Assembly (NCBI RefSeq): GCF_037055355.1
Contig: NZ_CP146350.1
Span: 5,355,001 to 5,419,000 of the forward strand
Reading direction: 5' to 3'
DNA length: 64,000 bases
Source: Streptomyces sp. DG1A-41
GTDB taxonomy: Bacteria > Actinomycetota > Actinomycetes > Streptomycetales > Streptomycetaceae
Shown in pieces: positions 1-7,833 of this stretch. Under the pieces are notes generated by a model that ran no database searches, was not told the origin of the DNA, and saw only the letters and a list, made by a program, of their open reading frames with translations. Numbering within the stretch: the stretch's first letter is position 1; every line of letters begins with the position of its first letter. The translations under genes were made by a program, and so were the position numbers.

Positions 1-238
1 CACAGGGTCCTTCACCCAGCGTGAGCTGGAGCTCTTCGAGTTGCTCGCTGATGTCGTCGGTGCTGCACAGCGGGTGGCTGGGCCCGCTCCGGGACATCGC
101 CGACAGCCCCGCGCCGCTGACCGGCAGCGCGGCCACGGCCGCGGTGCACACGTCCACCACACCGACCCGGGCACCTCGTCGGGCCGCCTGCTCCGCCACC
201 AGCATCTGAATGCGGGCCGACCGGCTGTCAGGGCCCAC
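1..238 (-). CDS. GAF (probably GAF-ANTAR) domain protein, 5' part only
   Basis: Read on the minus strand, the frame runs open off the left edge. It contains LCSTDDISEQLEELQ followed by TLGEGPC, the signature of the GAF domain in Streptomyces GAF-ANTAR proteins, which are usually RNA-binding antiterminators. The ANTAR half would lie outside the window. The start is uncertain: GTG at 238 lies 11 bases after a GGAGG and overlaps the end of the upstream acetyltransferase-like gene, while ATG at 205 would lose the helix DSRSARIQMLVAEQ. Overlap with the gene before it suggests translational coupling in one operon with the STAS protein. Family recognised from motif; the ANTAR part is inference. Confidence 0.72.
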   Translation of the reverse strand, partial: MGPDSRSARIQMLVAEQAARRGARVGVVDVCTAAVAALPVSGAGLSAMSRSGPSHPLCSTDDISEQLEELQLTLGEGPC

Positions 239-899
239 CCGGACCACCGCCTCCAGGCATCGTGACCAGATCCTCCAGCCTCGCCGTGGTTCGTTCCCCG
301 ACGGGAAGCACCAGCGCGCGGAACGTGGCGCGGCCGGCCGGCCTGCGGAACACTCCGATGTCCAGCCACCCCCGGGAGCGGAGCGCGGCGGTGGTTGCAC
401 GATCGGCCCGGTCCACCATCGTGGCGCCGAGTGACGCCTGGTGGTCGGCCAGCAGCCGTTCCTGCACACGACGGGAGAGGTCCCGGTCCTGCGGGTGCGG
501 CCGAACAAGGATGTCGCTGAACGCGAAGACCCTGCCGGACACCGTGAGCTGATCGATGCTGCGCGGCAAGGCTCCGTCGAAGCCGACCCACCAGGAGCCG
601 TCGCCGCGTACCGGGAATCCGAAGGCGCATCCCATCAGTCTGTCCATCTCGGCGATCATCATGGCGAATCCCGGCCGGCGCATGTCCGTGGTGAGACGGT
701 CCAAGAAGTCCTGGCGGCTGGGACGGCGGTATGCATCACCCGGCGCCGTTACGCGGGACTCCGCATACAGATCCGCCAGATCCTCACGCAGGCCCTCCAC
801 CAGCCAACGGTTCAGCAGACGTAATCGCACCGGAGCCATGGCTGAGGGCTCGCCGTCCCCCGGCCTCCGTGACTGTCCCCGTCCGCGTTCGGACGTCAT
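228..899 (-). CDS. GNAT-like N-acetyltransferase domain protein
   Basis: A protein of about 223 aa. The middle (FAMMIAEMDRLMGCAFGF, then FSDILVRPHPQDRDLSRRV) resembles the beta4-alpha3 part of a GNAT fold, followed by an ATMVDRADRATTAALRSRGW segment typical of the acceptor end. The first ATG at 899 overlaps the stop of the STAS gene (ATGA), which argues for this start; an internal ATG at 839 (MAPVRLRLLNRW) is an alternative. It lies between a STAS anti-anti-sigma-like gene and a GAF protein. The substrate cannot be told from sequence. Confidence 0.7.
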   Translation of the reverse strand: MTSERGRGQSRRPGDGEPSAMAPVRLRLLNRWLVEGLREDLADLYAESRVTAPGDAYRRPSRQDFLDRLTTDMRRPGFAMMIAEMDRLMGCAFGFPVRGDGSWWVGFDGALPRSIDQLTVSGRVFAFSDILVRPHPQDRDLSRRVQERLLADHQASLGATMVDRADRATTAALRSRGWLDIGVFRRPAGRATFRALVLPVGERTTARLEDLVTMPGGGGPGGP

Positions 900-1321
900 C
901 GCACATCGCCCGGGAGAACAGGCGCGAGCGGGGCGGACCGATGTGGCGGGGCCGGAAGGGGCGGGGCCGGGGTGTCGCCGAGAGGAGGGGGCAGGTGGTC
1001 GAACGGAAGGCCGACGAGCAGGAACCCGCAGTCGGTGAGGTCGAGAATCCGAACCAGCGTCGTCGGCGGATGGTGCAGTCGCAGGGTCCCGCCGGCCACG
1101 GTGGTCTCTTGCGCAGCGCGGAGGAATGCGTTGAGTCCGCTGCAGTCGCAGAAGGTGACGGGGGTGAGGTCGACGTCGATGGCGCGGATACCGTCCAGCA
1201 GGCACCGCTCCAGGGACACGCGCACCAACGGCGCGGATTCGAGGTCGATCTCCCCGGCCAGGGTGATCAGCGCCCGTGTACGTCGGTCATGGCGGTTGAC
1301 GGTGAGTTGTGGCAGGGGCAT
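896..1321 (-). CDS. STAS domain protein (anti-sigma factor antagonist family)
   Basis: About 141 aa starting MPLPQLTVNRHDRRT. The body (LITLAGEIDLESAPLV, then FCDCSGLNAFLRAAQ) is a classic STAS domain. The DCSGLNAF loop carries the serine phosphorylated by anti-sigma kinases in SpoIIAA/RsbV-type antagonists. Expected role: partner-switching control of a sigma factor, although no anti-sigma kinase is in view. The Pro-rich tail after about residue 115 (PPPLGDTPAPPLPAPP) lies outside the fold. It is the first gene of a minus-strand operon; its TGA overlaps the ATG of the next gene. Confidence 0.88.
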   Translation of the reverse strand: MPLPQLTVNRHDRRTRALITLAGEIDLESAPLVRVSLERCLLDGIRAIDVDLTPVTFCDCSGLNAFLRAAQETTVAGGTLRLHHPPTTLVRILDLTDCGFLLVGLPFDHLPPPLGDTPAPPLPAPPHRSAPLAPVLPGDVR

Positions 1322-1689
1322 GACGCCTCGGTTCGGAAGACCAGCCGGCAGCGGGCGCGGAGGTGCCGGAGCTCCGGTCCCTGAGCGCCCTCCCGGCAGG
1401 GGCGTATGTTCGGCGGAGGCAGAGCAACGGCCGGTTCGACAGCCTGTGCAACAGGACAGTGGACCCACCCGGTTCCCTCCAGGGATGCGCCGGGTGACAG
1501 ACGAAGAGTCCGCACCCCGCAGCCATCTGCGTTCAGCAACAGCATGCCGCCGGGGTCTGGGACGTCTACGCAGCAGCCTAGTCCTCGCATCGTTTGATGG
1601 AGGGTTCGAAGCCGCCCGGTCTTAGGATGTGGACGGTGCAAAGCACGGTGCGCGCGCATATCCGCGGATGGTGCCGACCGCTGACCATG
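1322..1689. other. intergenic stretch without a convincing gene
   Basis: No frame here looks like a protein: the open frames are Arg/Pro-rich shadows. It holds the 5' region of the minus-strand STAS operon. The right part borders the integrase remnant, so some of it may be mobile-element debris. Confidence 0.4.
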
Positions 1690-1921
1690 GCGTCGGCAAA
1701 ACGAGACGAAAGCCCAGGCGGACAACCGTGCCGCCGAGGTCGACGTCGAGATCCGACGCGGCTCCTACGTCGTCCCGCCGAGACGAAGCAGACGCCCGTC
1801 GCCTACGCGCAGAAGTGGCTCGACGCGAACTCCGTCGGCCCCACGACTACCCTCCGCTACGAGGCGACCGTCCGCAACCACATCCTGGAGCACCTTGGCC
1901 GCGGCGAGCTGCGCTCAAGCC
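1690..1921 (+). pseudogene. remnant of a tyrosine site-specific integrase (N-terminal part)
   Basis: Two short stretches in different frames match the N-terminal region of actinomycete phage/ICE integrases. One is AQADNRAAEVDVEIRRGSYV (frame beginning at 1712). The other, after a frame change near 1775, is AYAQKWLDANSVGPTTTLRY then EATVRNHILEHLG, the SAM-like core-binding domain. Nothing of the catalytic domain (R, HxxR, Y) follows; homology stops near 1920. This is a frameshifted and truncated relic of an integrated element. Confidence 0.7.
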
Positions 1922-1947
1922 CCGCCCAAACTCCATGTAACCCCGGC

Positions 1948-2385
1948 TCAGGGCCAGACAAGGCAATAAGGCTGATGCCCCGCCTCATGCAACCGATGCG
2001 AGAAGTCCTGCCACTCGTGCAGCAGTTGGTACACATTGAACGCATCCCGGGGCCCGCCCCGGTCCGGGACCGTCGACCAGATGAAGGCCGCCGCGCCCAC
2101 CGCCTCCTCGCCGATGCCCCGCAGGGGGTCGACGACGGTCATCGGGAGTTTCACGACCGCGTAGTCGGGGTGCAGGACGACGAGTTCCAGGGGCGGCACC
2201 TTGTGCAGGGGGACGCCCTCGATGCCCGTCAGGACCATCGCCGCCATGGTCTCCGGCTTGATCTTCGTGAACATGCCGTTCATGCCGAGCTCGTCGCCGC
2301 CGAGTTCCTCGGGGCGCATCGAGATCGGGACACGGGCCGCGGTCGCGCCGTCCGGCGCGCCGAAGTACTTGTACGTCACCCCCAC
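1948..2385 (-). CDS. conserved hypothetical protein
   Basis: About 145 aa from a GTG at 2385 ([13 protein letters not shown]...), with a weak AGGA upstream; the frame extends further but the upstream part is Arg-rich noise. It is compact and soluble-looking, with acidic and hydrophobic segments ([39 protein letters not shown]). There is no membrane segment, signal peptide or recognised motif. It stands alone between the integrase relic and the hemL promoter region. Confidence 0.55.
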   Translation of the reverse strand: MGVTYKYFGAPDGATAARVPISMRPEELGGDELGMNGMFTKIKPETMAAMVLTGIEGVPLHKVPPLELVVLHPDYAVVKLPMTVVDPLRGIGEEAVGAAAFIWSTVPDRGGPRDAFNVYQLLHEWQDFSHRLHEAGHQPYCLVWP

Positions 2386-2888
2386 CCGACCACCATTCCT
2401 GCTCCCGGCCCGAAGATCTTCCACCCGGCGTTCTGTACGTCCGTCGTGCCGCTCCGGTTCACTCGGCAGACGCTCACCCGGCAGATCCTGAGTCCGACGT
2501 GCTTCCTGCGTGTCCTCCGCTTCGCGCCGGTGCCTTCCCCGCCGGGCACGTCGAGGACCCAGGTCATCAGTCCCCTCGCCCAGTCCGCCACCGCGATGCA
2601 TATCTCCACCCGACTGCTTTTCTAGGACGCGTCGCCCCCGCCGCGCAACCCGATCATCGTGTCAGTGACCTCCCCCACGGCCGCTCGCCGAAACGTGCGT
2701 CGAAACATCTCTCCGAGGGATCTTCGCAGCCTCCGACCACCCTGGGCCGTTCGAGCTGTGTGTATCACGTACCAGTCTCGCAGACGACAGAGGTCCGGAG
2801 ACCGGCTGCCGGGCACTGTCCTACCCTGAACAGGTCACTCACACCCGGATCCCGACGTCGTCGGAGAAGGTCGGAGAAGTCGCAGGTC
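2386..2888. other. 500-base intergenic region upstream of hemL
   Basis: No credible coding frame. A 77-codon minus-strand frame at 2376-2609 is possible but has no recognisable content. The right end should hold the hemL promoter: a TACCCT hexamer at about 2822-2827 could be a -10 box. No clear terminator or riboswitch fold was seen. Confidence 0.35.
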
Positions 2889-4205
2889 ATGAGCGAACTG
2901 GCATATCCGTATGAAGCACCGGCCTCGCAGGCTCTGTTCGACCGTGCGGCGGCCGTCACACCCGGTGGCGTGAACTCGCCGGTGCGGGCCTTCCGCGCCG
3001 TCGGCGGCACACCGCGGTTCATGGTGTCCGGCAACGGGCCGTACCTGACCGATGCCGACGGACGGGAGTACGTCGACCTCGTGTGCTCCTGGGGGCCCAT
3101 GATCCTCGGGCACTCACACCCCGAGGTCATCGCCGCCGTGCAGGACGCCGTCGCCCGCGGTACGTCCTTCGGCACGCCCGGTGAGGGCGAGGTCGCGCTC
3201 GCCGAGGAGATCGTCGCCCGGGTGGAGCCGGTCGAGCAGGTGCGGCTCGTGTCCAGCGGGACCGAGGCGACCATGTCCGCGATCCGGCTCGCGCGCGGGT
3301 TCACCCGGCGCAGCAAGGTGATCAAGTTCGCCGGGTGCTACCACGGACACGTCGACTCGCTGCTCGCCGCGGCCGGCAGCGGCGTCGCGACCTTCGCGCT
3401 GCCGGACACCCCGGGCGTCACCGGCGCCCAGGCCGGCGACACCATCGTCCTGCCCTACAACGACCTCGACGCCGTACGCGCCGCCTTCGCCGCCCACCCG
3501 GGGGAGATCGCCTGCGTGATCACCGAGGCCTCCCCGGGCAACATGGGCGTCGTACCGCCCGCGGACGGCTTCAACCAGGGGCTCAAGGACCTCTGCGCCG
3601 ACAACGGCGCCCTCTACATCTCCGACGAGGTCATGACCGGCTTCCGTACCAGCCGGGCCGGCTGGTACGGGGTCGACGGGGTCCGGCCCGACCTCATGAC
3701 CTTCGGCAAGGTCATGGGCGGCGGCTTCCCCGCGGCGGCCTTCGGCGGGCGGGCGGACGTGATGGCGCACCTCGCCCCGGCCGGGCCCGTCTACCAGGCC
3801 GGCACCCTCTCCGGGAACCCCGTCGCCACCGCGGCCGGGCTCGCCCAGCTGCGGCTCCTCGACGACGCCGCCTACGACAAGGTCAACGCGGTGTCGCGGG
3901 AGATCCAGGGGCTCGTGACCGAGGCCCTGACGAAGGAGGGCGTCGCGCACCGGCTCCAGAGCGCCTCCAACATGTTCTCCGTGTTCTTCACCGACCGGCC
4001 CGTGCGGAACTACGAGGACGCCAAGGCGCAGGAGTCCTTCCGCTTCACCGCCTTCTTCCACGCGCTGCTCGCGAGCGGCGTCTACCTGCCGCCGTCGTCC
4101 TTCGAGTCCTGGTTCGTCTCCACCGCCCACGACGAGCGGGCCGTGCAGCGGATCGCCGACGCCCTCCCGGCGGCGGCCCGAGCCGCCGCGGAGGCCACGG
4201 CATGA
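2889..4205 (+). CDS. hemL: glutamate-1-semialdehyde 2,1-aminomutase
   Basis: This 438 aa PLP enzyme converts glutamate-1-semialdehyde to 5-aminolevulinate, the committed precursor of haem and other tetrapyrroles in the C5 pathway. Visible hallmarks are [12 protein letters not shown] near the N-terminus, [16 protein letters not shown] (cofactor phosphate region), the DEVMTGFR aspartate, and [17 protein letters not shown] with the Schiff-base lysine. Length is normal for the family. The ATG at 2889 ([12 protein letters not shown]) is preceded by GGAGAAGTCGCAGG. The last codons overlap the next gene (ATGA), so the phosphatase is co-translated. Confidence 0.97.
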   Translation: MSELAYPYEAPASQALFDRAAAVTPGGVNSPVRAFRAVGGTPRFMVSGNGPYLTDADGREYVDLVCSWGPMILGHSHPEVIAAVQDAVARGTSFGTPGEGEVALAEEIVARVEPVEQVRLVSSGTEATMSAIRLARGFTRRSKVIKFAGCYHGHVDSLLAAAGSGVATFALPDTPGVTGAQAGDTIVLPYNDLDAVRAAFAAHPGEIACVITEASPGNMGVVPPADGFNQGLKDLCADNGALYISDEVMTGFRTSRAGWYGVDGVRPDLMTFGKVMGGGFPAAAFGGRADVMAHLAPAGPVYQAGTLSGNPVATAAGLAQLRLLDDAAYDKVNAVSREIQGLVTEALTKEGVAHRLQSASNMFSVFFTDRPVRNYEDAKAQESFRFTAFFHALLASGVYLPPSSFESWFVSTAHDERAVQRIADALPAAARAAAEATA

Positions 4206-4891
4206 GCAGCGAGACGAACGACGACATCACCGTCGTCCACGTCATGCGGCACGGCGAGGTCGCCAACCCGGACGGCATCCTCTACGGGCGGCTGCCCGGC
4301 TACCACCTCTCCGAGCTGGGCCGGCGCATGGCCGACCGGGTCGCCGAGCACCTGTCGGCGCGCGATGTGACGTACGTCGTCGCCTCCCCGCTGGAGCGGG
4401 CGCAGGAGTCGGCGGAGCCGATCGCCAAGGCGCACGGGCTGGACGTGGCGACCGACGAGCGGCTGATCAAGGCCGGCAACATCTTCCAGGGCAAGACGTT
4501 CGGCGTCGGGGACGGGGCGCTGCGCAGGCCCGGCAACTGGAAGCACCTGGTCAATCCGTTCCGGCCGTCCTGGGGAGAGCCGTACGTCGACCAGGTCGTA
4601 CGGATGATGAACGCGCTGAGCGCGGCGAAGGACCGGGCCCGGGGGCATGAGGCCGTCGTGGTCAGTCATCAGCTGCCGATCTGGATCGTGCGGTCGTACG
4701 CCGAGCGGCGGCGGCTCTGGCACGACCCGCGCAGGCGGCAGTGCACGCTCGCCTCGCTGACGACCTTCACGTACCAGGGTGACCGGATCGTTTCCGTCGG
4801 CTACACCGAGCCGGCCCGCGATCTCGTCCCGGCGCATCTCCTCGCCGGTGCCAAGCCGGTGAAGGGGAAGGACAAGGCCTTCGGCGCGTGA
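4202..4891 (+). CDS. histidine phosphatase family protein (phosphoglycerate mutase-like)
   Basis: 229 aa. It has the RHGE motif ([14 protein letters not shown]) with the phospho-accepting His, the [17 protein letters not shown] segment, the conserved Arg region ([17 protein letters not shown]) and the second catalytic His in [13 protein letters not shown]. These place it in the branch-1 histidine phosphatase superfamily; the substrate is unknown. ATG at 4202 overlaps the hemL stop. The same coupling is common in Streptomyces, suggesting a housekeeping link to the hemL region, though no direct haem role can be shown. Confidence 0.9.
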   Translation: MSSETNDDITVVHVMRHGEVANPDGILYGRLPGYHLSELGRRMADRVAEHLSARDVTYVVASPLERAQESAEPIAKAHGLDVATDERLIKAGNIFQGKTFGVGDGALRRPGNWKHLVNPFRPSWGEPYVDQVVRMMNALSAAKDRARGHEAVVVSHQLPIWIVRSYAERRRLWHDPRRRQCTLASLTTFTYQGDRIVSVGYTEPARDLVPAHLLAGAKPVKGKDKAFGA

Positions 4892-4915
4892 GCCGGCGCA
4901 CACAGCGCCCGGCGA

Positions 4916-4927
4916 GCGCTTAAGCGC
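4916..4927. repeat. 12-base perfect palindrome between phosphatase and lipoprotein genes
   Basis: GCGCTTAAGCGC is a perfect palindrome about 25 bases after the phosphatase stop. It is too short, and lacks a T-run, to be a convincing terminator. It could be a protein-binding site for the downstream operon. Confidence 0.3.
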
Positions 4928-5042
4928 CTTCTGCGCGCTTTTGATCCCTTCGTTACGGAATCTGAAAATATCAGCGGAACCTCCCCGTTCCTCACGCCCT
5001 CTGACTGGGTGACCACCAGAGAACGTGACGAACGGGGATGCA

Positions 5043-6332
5043 ATGCGCCCTTACTCCCGCAGGGGAATGCTCGGAATCGGCGCGGGTGCCGCGGCCGCCG
5101 TCTCGCTCGCCGGGTGCGGCGGACTCACCGGGTCAGACGGGGCCGGCCATGCCGGCGGTTCCGGAGACTCAGTACAAGGCGGCTCCAAGCCGAAGCCGAC
5201 CGCCCGGCCCATCGGCGACGGCTCCACCGCCTACACCGGCGAGCAGCCCCACCAGCCCGCGAAGCCCGAGCCGCTGGAGCCGGGTCAGACCCCGCCGCAG
5301 TTCGTCGTGTTCTCCTGGGACGGTGCCGGCGAGGTCGGCAACGGGCTCTTCCCGCGCTTCCTGGACCTGGCCGGGGAGCACGGCGCGAGCATGACCTTCT
5401 TCCTGTCCGGGCTGTATCTGCTGCCCGAGTCGAAGAAGCGCCTCTACGACCCGCCGAACAACCCCCGCGGCGCCTCCGACATCGGTTACCTCACCGACGA
5501 GCACATCAAGGACACGCTGAAGAACGTCCGCCGGGCGTGGCTGGAAGGCCACGAGATCGGCACGCACTTCAACGGGCACTTCTGCGGCGAGGCCTACGGC
5601 TCGGTCAAGAACTGGACGCCCCGGCAGTGGCGCAGCGAGATCGACCAGGCGAAGGCCTTCGTCAAGGAGTGGCGCAGCAACACCGGCTGGAGGGACCTGC
5701 CGTCGCTGCCGTTCGACTACGACAAGGAACTCGTCGGCGGCCGCACGCCCTGTCTGCTCGGCCAGGACAACCTGCTGCCCACCGCCCGCGAGCTGGGCTG
5801 GCGCTACGACGCCTCCTCGCCCGGCGGCCGTCAGGTGTGGCCGGTGAAGCGGCAGGGGATCTGGGACCTGCCGTTGCAGCAGATACCTTTCCCCGGTCGT
5901 GGCTTCGAGGTCCTCTCCATGGACTACAACATGCTGGCGAACCAGTCCATCAGCACCACGAAGGCCCCGGCGCACAACTACCCGGGCTGGCGCGAGCAGT
6001 CGGCGCAGGCGTACATCCAGGGATTTAAGCGAGTATACGAGACGAATCGGGCACCCTTCTTCATCGGCAACCACTTCGAGCAGTGGAACGGCGGCATCTA
6101 CATGGACGCCGTGGAGGAGGCCTTCAAGCACATCGCGCGGGAGAAGGAGAGGGGCGCGGATGTGCGCCTCGTCTCCTTCCGGCAGTTCGTCGACTGGCTG
6201 GACGTACAGAAGCCCGAGGTGCTCGAAAAGCTCCGCACGCTCGACGTCGGACGGCAACCGGCCGGTGGCTGGAAGAGGTTGGTCGAGAAGACCCCGTCAG
6301 GTGCCGGTACGCCCTCGCGAAACGCCGCCTGA
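5043..6332 (+). CDS. Tat-exported lipoprotein with polysaccharide deacetylase-like domain
   Basis: 429 aa. The N-terminus MRPYSRRGMLGIGAG then VSLAGC combines a twin-arginine motif with a lipobox (Cys25), so it is probably exported folded and lipid-anchored outside the membrane. A Ser/Gly/Lys-rich linker precedes a domain beginning PPQFVVFSWDGAGEVGN, with HEIGTHFNGHFC and the C-terminal APFFIGNHFEQWNGG, recalling the NodB/deacetylase fold. The usual DDG is replaced by WDG, so metal binding is uncertain. ATG 5043 has GGGGA upstream; GTG at 5025 is an alternative. It precedes the cytochrome c maturation genes, but a functional link is only inferred. Confidence 0.85.
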   Translation: MRPYSRRGMLGIGAGAAAAVSLAGCGGLTGSDGAGHAGGSGDSVQGGSKPKPTARPIGDGSTAYTGEQPHQPAKPEPLEPGQTPPQFVVFSWDGAGEVGNGLFPRFLDLAGEHGASMTFFLSGLYLLPESKKRLYDPPNNPRGASDIGYLTDEHIKDTLKNVRRAWLEGHEIGTHFNGHFCGEAYGSVKNWTPRQWRSEIDQAKAFVKEWRSNTGWRDLPSLPFDYDKELVGGRTPCLLGQDNLLPTARELGWRYDASSPGGRQVWPVKRQGIWDLPLQQIPFPGRGFEVLSMDYNMLANQSISTTKAPAHNYPGWREQSAQAYIQGFKRVYETNRAPFFIGNHFEQWNGGIYMDAVEEAFKHIAREKERGADVRLVSFRQFVDWLDVQKPEVLEKLRTLDVGRQPAGGWKRLVEKTPSGAGTPSRNAA

Positions 6333-6398
6333 AATGCGGTTTTCCGCCCGCAAGGGGGGTGGGCGAGATCCCCAGAACGGACATGCGAAACTTTTCAC

Positions 6399-7046
6399 AT
6401 GAGTGCCGCCAGCCGCGCCCCCCTGCGCTCGAACCGCACGACCCGCACGACCCCCTCGACCCGGGTCCGTCGCCGCGCCGCCCTGACCGCCGGTGCCGCC
6501 GTGGCCGCGCTGCTCGTCACCGCGTGCGGCTCCGGCGGCACCTCCGGCGGGGGCGGCAACACCAACTTCGTCACCGGCGCCGACGGCATCGCCACGGTCG
6601 CCAAGGGCGAGCGCACCCCGGCACCCGACCTGTCCGGCAAGACCATCGAGGGCAAGACCCTCGACGTCGCCGACTACAAGGGCAAGGTCGTCGTCCTCAA
6701 CGTGTGGGGGTCCTGGTGCAACCCCTGCCGCGCCGAGGCCAAGTACTTCGCGAAGGTCTCCAAGGAGTACGCCGGCAAGGGCGTGCAGTTCGTCGGCATC
6801 AACACCCGCGACACCTCCACCGGCGCCGCGCTCGCCTTCGAGAAGGACTGGGACATCACCTACCCCAGCCTCTACGACCCGACCGGCAAGCTGCTGCTCC
6901 GCTTCGACAGGGGCACCCTCAACCCGCAGGCGATCCCCTCCACCCTGATCCTCGACCGGGACGGGAAGATCGCGGCCCGCTCACTGTCCGCGCTCAGCGA
7001 GGAACGGCTGCTGAAGATGCTCAAGCCGGTCGTCGCCGAGAAGTGA
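6399..7046 (+). CDS. TlpA/ResA-family thioredoxin-like lipoprotein
   Basis: 215 aa. It starts with an Arg-rich n-region and a hydrophobic stretch ending in LLVTAC (lipobox), then a Gly/Ser linker. The thioredoxin fold includes VLNVWGSWCNPCRAEAKYF; the CNPC redox pair is the active site. The cis-Pro region is NPQAIPSTLILDRDG. Location, motif and neighbours indicate the extracytoplasmic reductant that keeps apocytochrome c haem-binding cysteines reduced, fed by CcdA. First gene of the tlpA-ccdA-resB-ccsB cluster, 13 bases before ccdA. Confidence 0.93.
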   Translation: MSAASRAPLRSNRTTRTTPSTRVRRRAALTAGAAVAALLVTACGSGGTSGGGGNTNFVTGADGIATVAKGERTPAPDLSGKTIEGKTLDVADYKGKVVVLNVWGSWCNPCRAEAKYFAKVSKEYAGKGVQFVGINTRDTSTGAALAFEKDWDITYPSLYDPTGKLLLRFDRGTLNPQAIPSTLILDRDGKIAARSLSALSEERLLKMLKPVVAEK

Positions 7047-7059
7047 GCGGAGAAGTGAC

Positions 7060-7830
7060 GTGAGCGCGCTCACCCTCGCCGCGGTAGCGGACCCCAACGG
7101 CACCGTGCTCAACGGCGCCCTGCTGGTGGCCCTGCCCATCGCACTGCTCGGCGGACTCGTCTCCTTCTTCTCGCCCTGCGTGCTGCCCCTCGTGCCCGGC
7201 TATCTGTCCTACGTCACCGGAGTCAGCGGCACCGACCTGGCCGAGGCCCGGCGAGGGCGCATGGTCGCCGGGGCCTCGCTGTTCGTGCTCGGCTTCACGG
7301 CCGTCTTCGTCTCCGGCGGGGCCTTCTTCGGGTACTTCGGCCAGACCCTCCAGGAACAGCGGGGCGTGCTGTCCAAGGTGCTGGGCGTCTTCATGATCCT
7401 CATGGGCGTCTTCTTCATGGGCCTGATGCCCTGGCTCACGCAGCGCGAGTTCCGTTTCCACAAGAAACCCGCGGCCGGTCTCGCCGGCGCCCCCGTGCTC
7501 GGCGCGCTGTTCGGCATCGGCTGGACGCCCTGCATCGGCCCGACCCTGGCCGCCGTCCAGACCCTCGCCCTGAACCAGGGCAGCGCGGGTCGCGGAGCGG
7601 TGCTGACCATCGCGTACTGTCTGGGCCTGGGCGTGCCGTTCGTGCTCGCCGCGGTCGCCTTCCGCAAGGCCCTCGGCGCCTTCGGGTGGATCAAGCGCCA
7701 CTACGTCTGGGTGATGCGGATCGGCGGCACCATGATGATCGTGACCGGTCTGCTGCTGCTGACCGGCGCGTGGGACCGCATCGTGCAGGAGATGCAGGTC
7801 TGGTCCGACGGCTTCACTGTGGGGATCTGA
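7060..7830 (+). CDS. ccdA: cytochrome c biogenesis protein CcdA
   Basis: 256 aa integral membrane protein with six predicted helices. The paired cysteines sit in FFSPCVLPLVPGYLSYV and GIGWTPCIGPTLAAVQ, the hallmarks of CcdA/DsbD-type electron carriers that move reducing equivalents from cytoplasmic thioredoxin across the membrane. GTG start at 7060 with GGAGAAG nine bases upstream. It sits between the thioredoxin-like lipoprotein it should reduce and the haem ligation genes. Family assignment firm. Confidence 0.95.
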   Translation: MSALTLAAVADPNGTVLNGALLVALPIALLGGLVSFFSPCVLPLVPGYLSYVTGVSGTDLAEARRGRMVAGASLFVLGFTAVFVSGGAFFGYFGQTLQEQRGVLSKVLGVFMILMGVFFMGLMPWLTQREFRFHKKPAAGLAGAPVLGALFGIGWTPCIGPTLAAVQTLALNQGSAGRGAVLTIAYCLGLGVPFVLAAVAFRKALGAFGWIKRHYVWVMRIGGTMMIVTGLLLLTGAWDRIVQEMQVWSDGFTVGI

Positions 7831-7833
7831 TCG

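Noticed and set aside
1267-1725. 152-codon minus-strand frame overlapping the STAS gene
   Set aside because: The STAS frame explains 896-1321 well; this one is Cys/His/Arg-rich noise.
2376-2609. 77-codon minus-strand frame ([13 protein letters not shown]...)
   Set aside because: No recognisable content, and it overlaps the start of the better-supported gene ending at 1948. Kept only as a possibility.
3114-4130. 338-codon minus-strand frame opposite hemL
   Set aside because: Shadow frame; hemL is unmistakable and uses this region fully.
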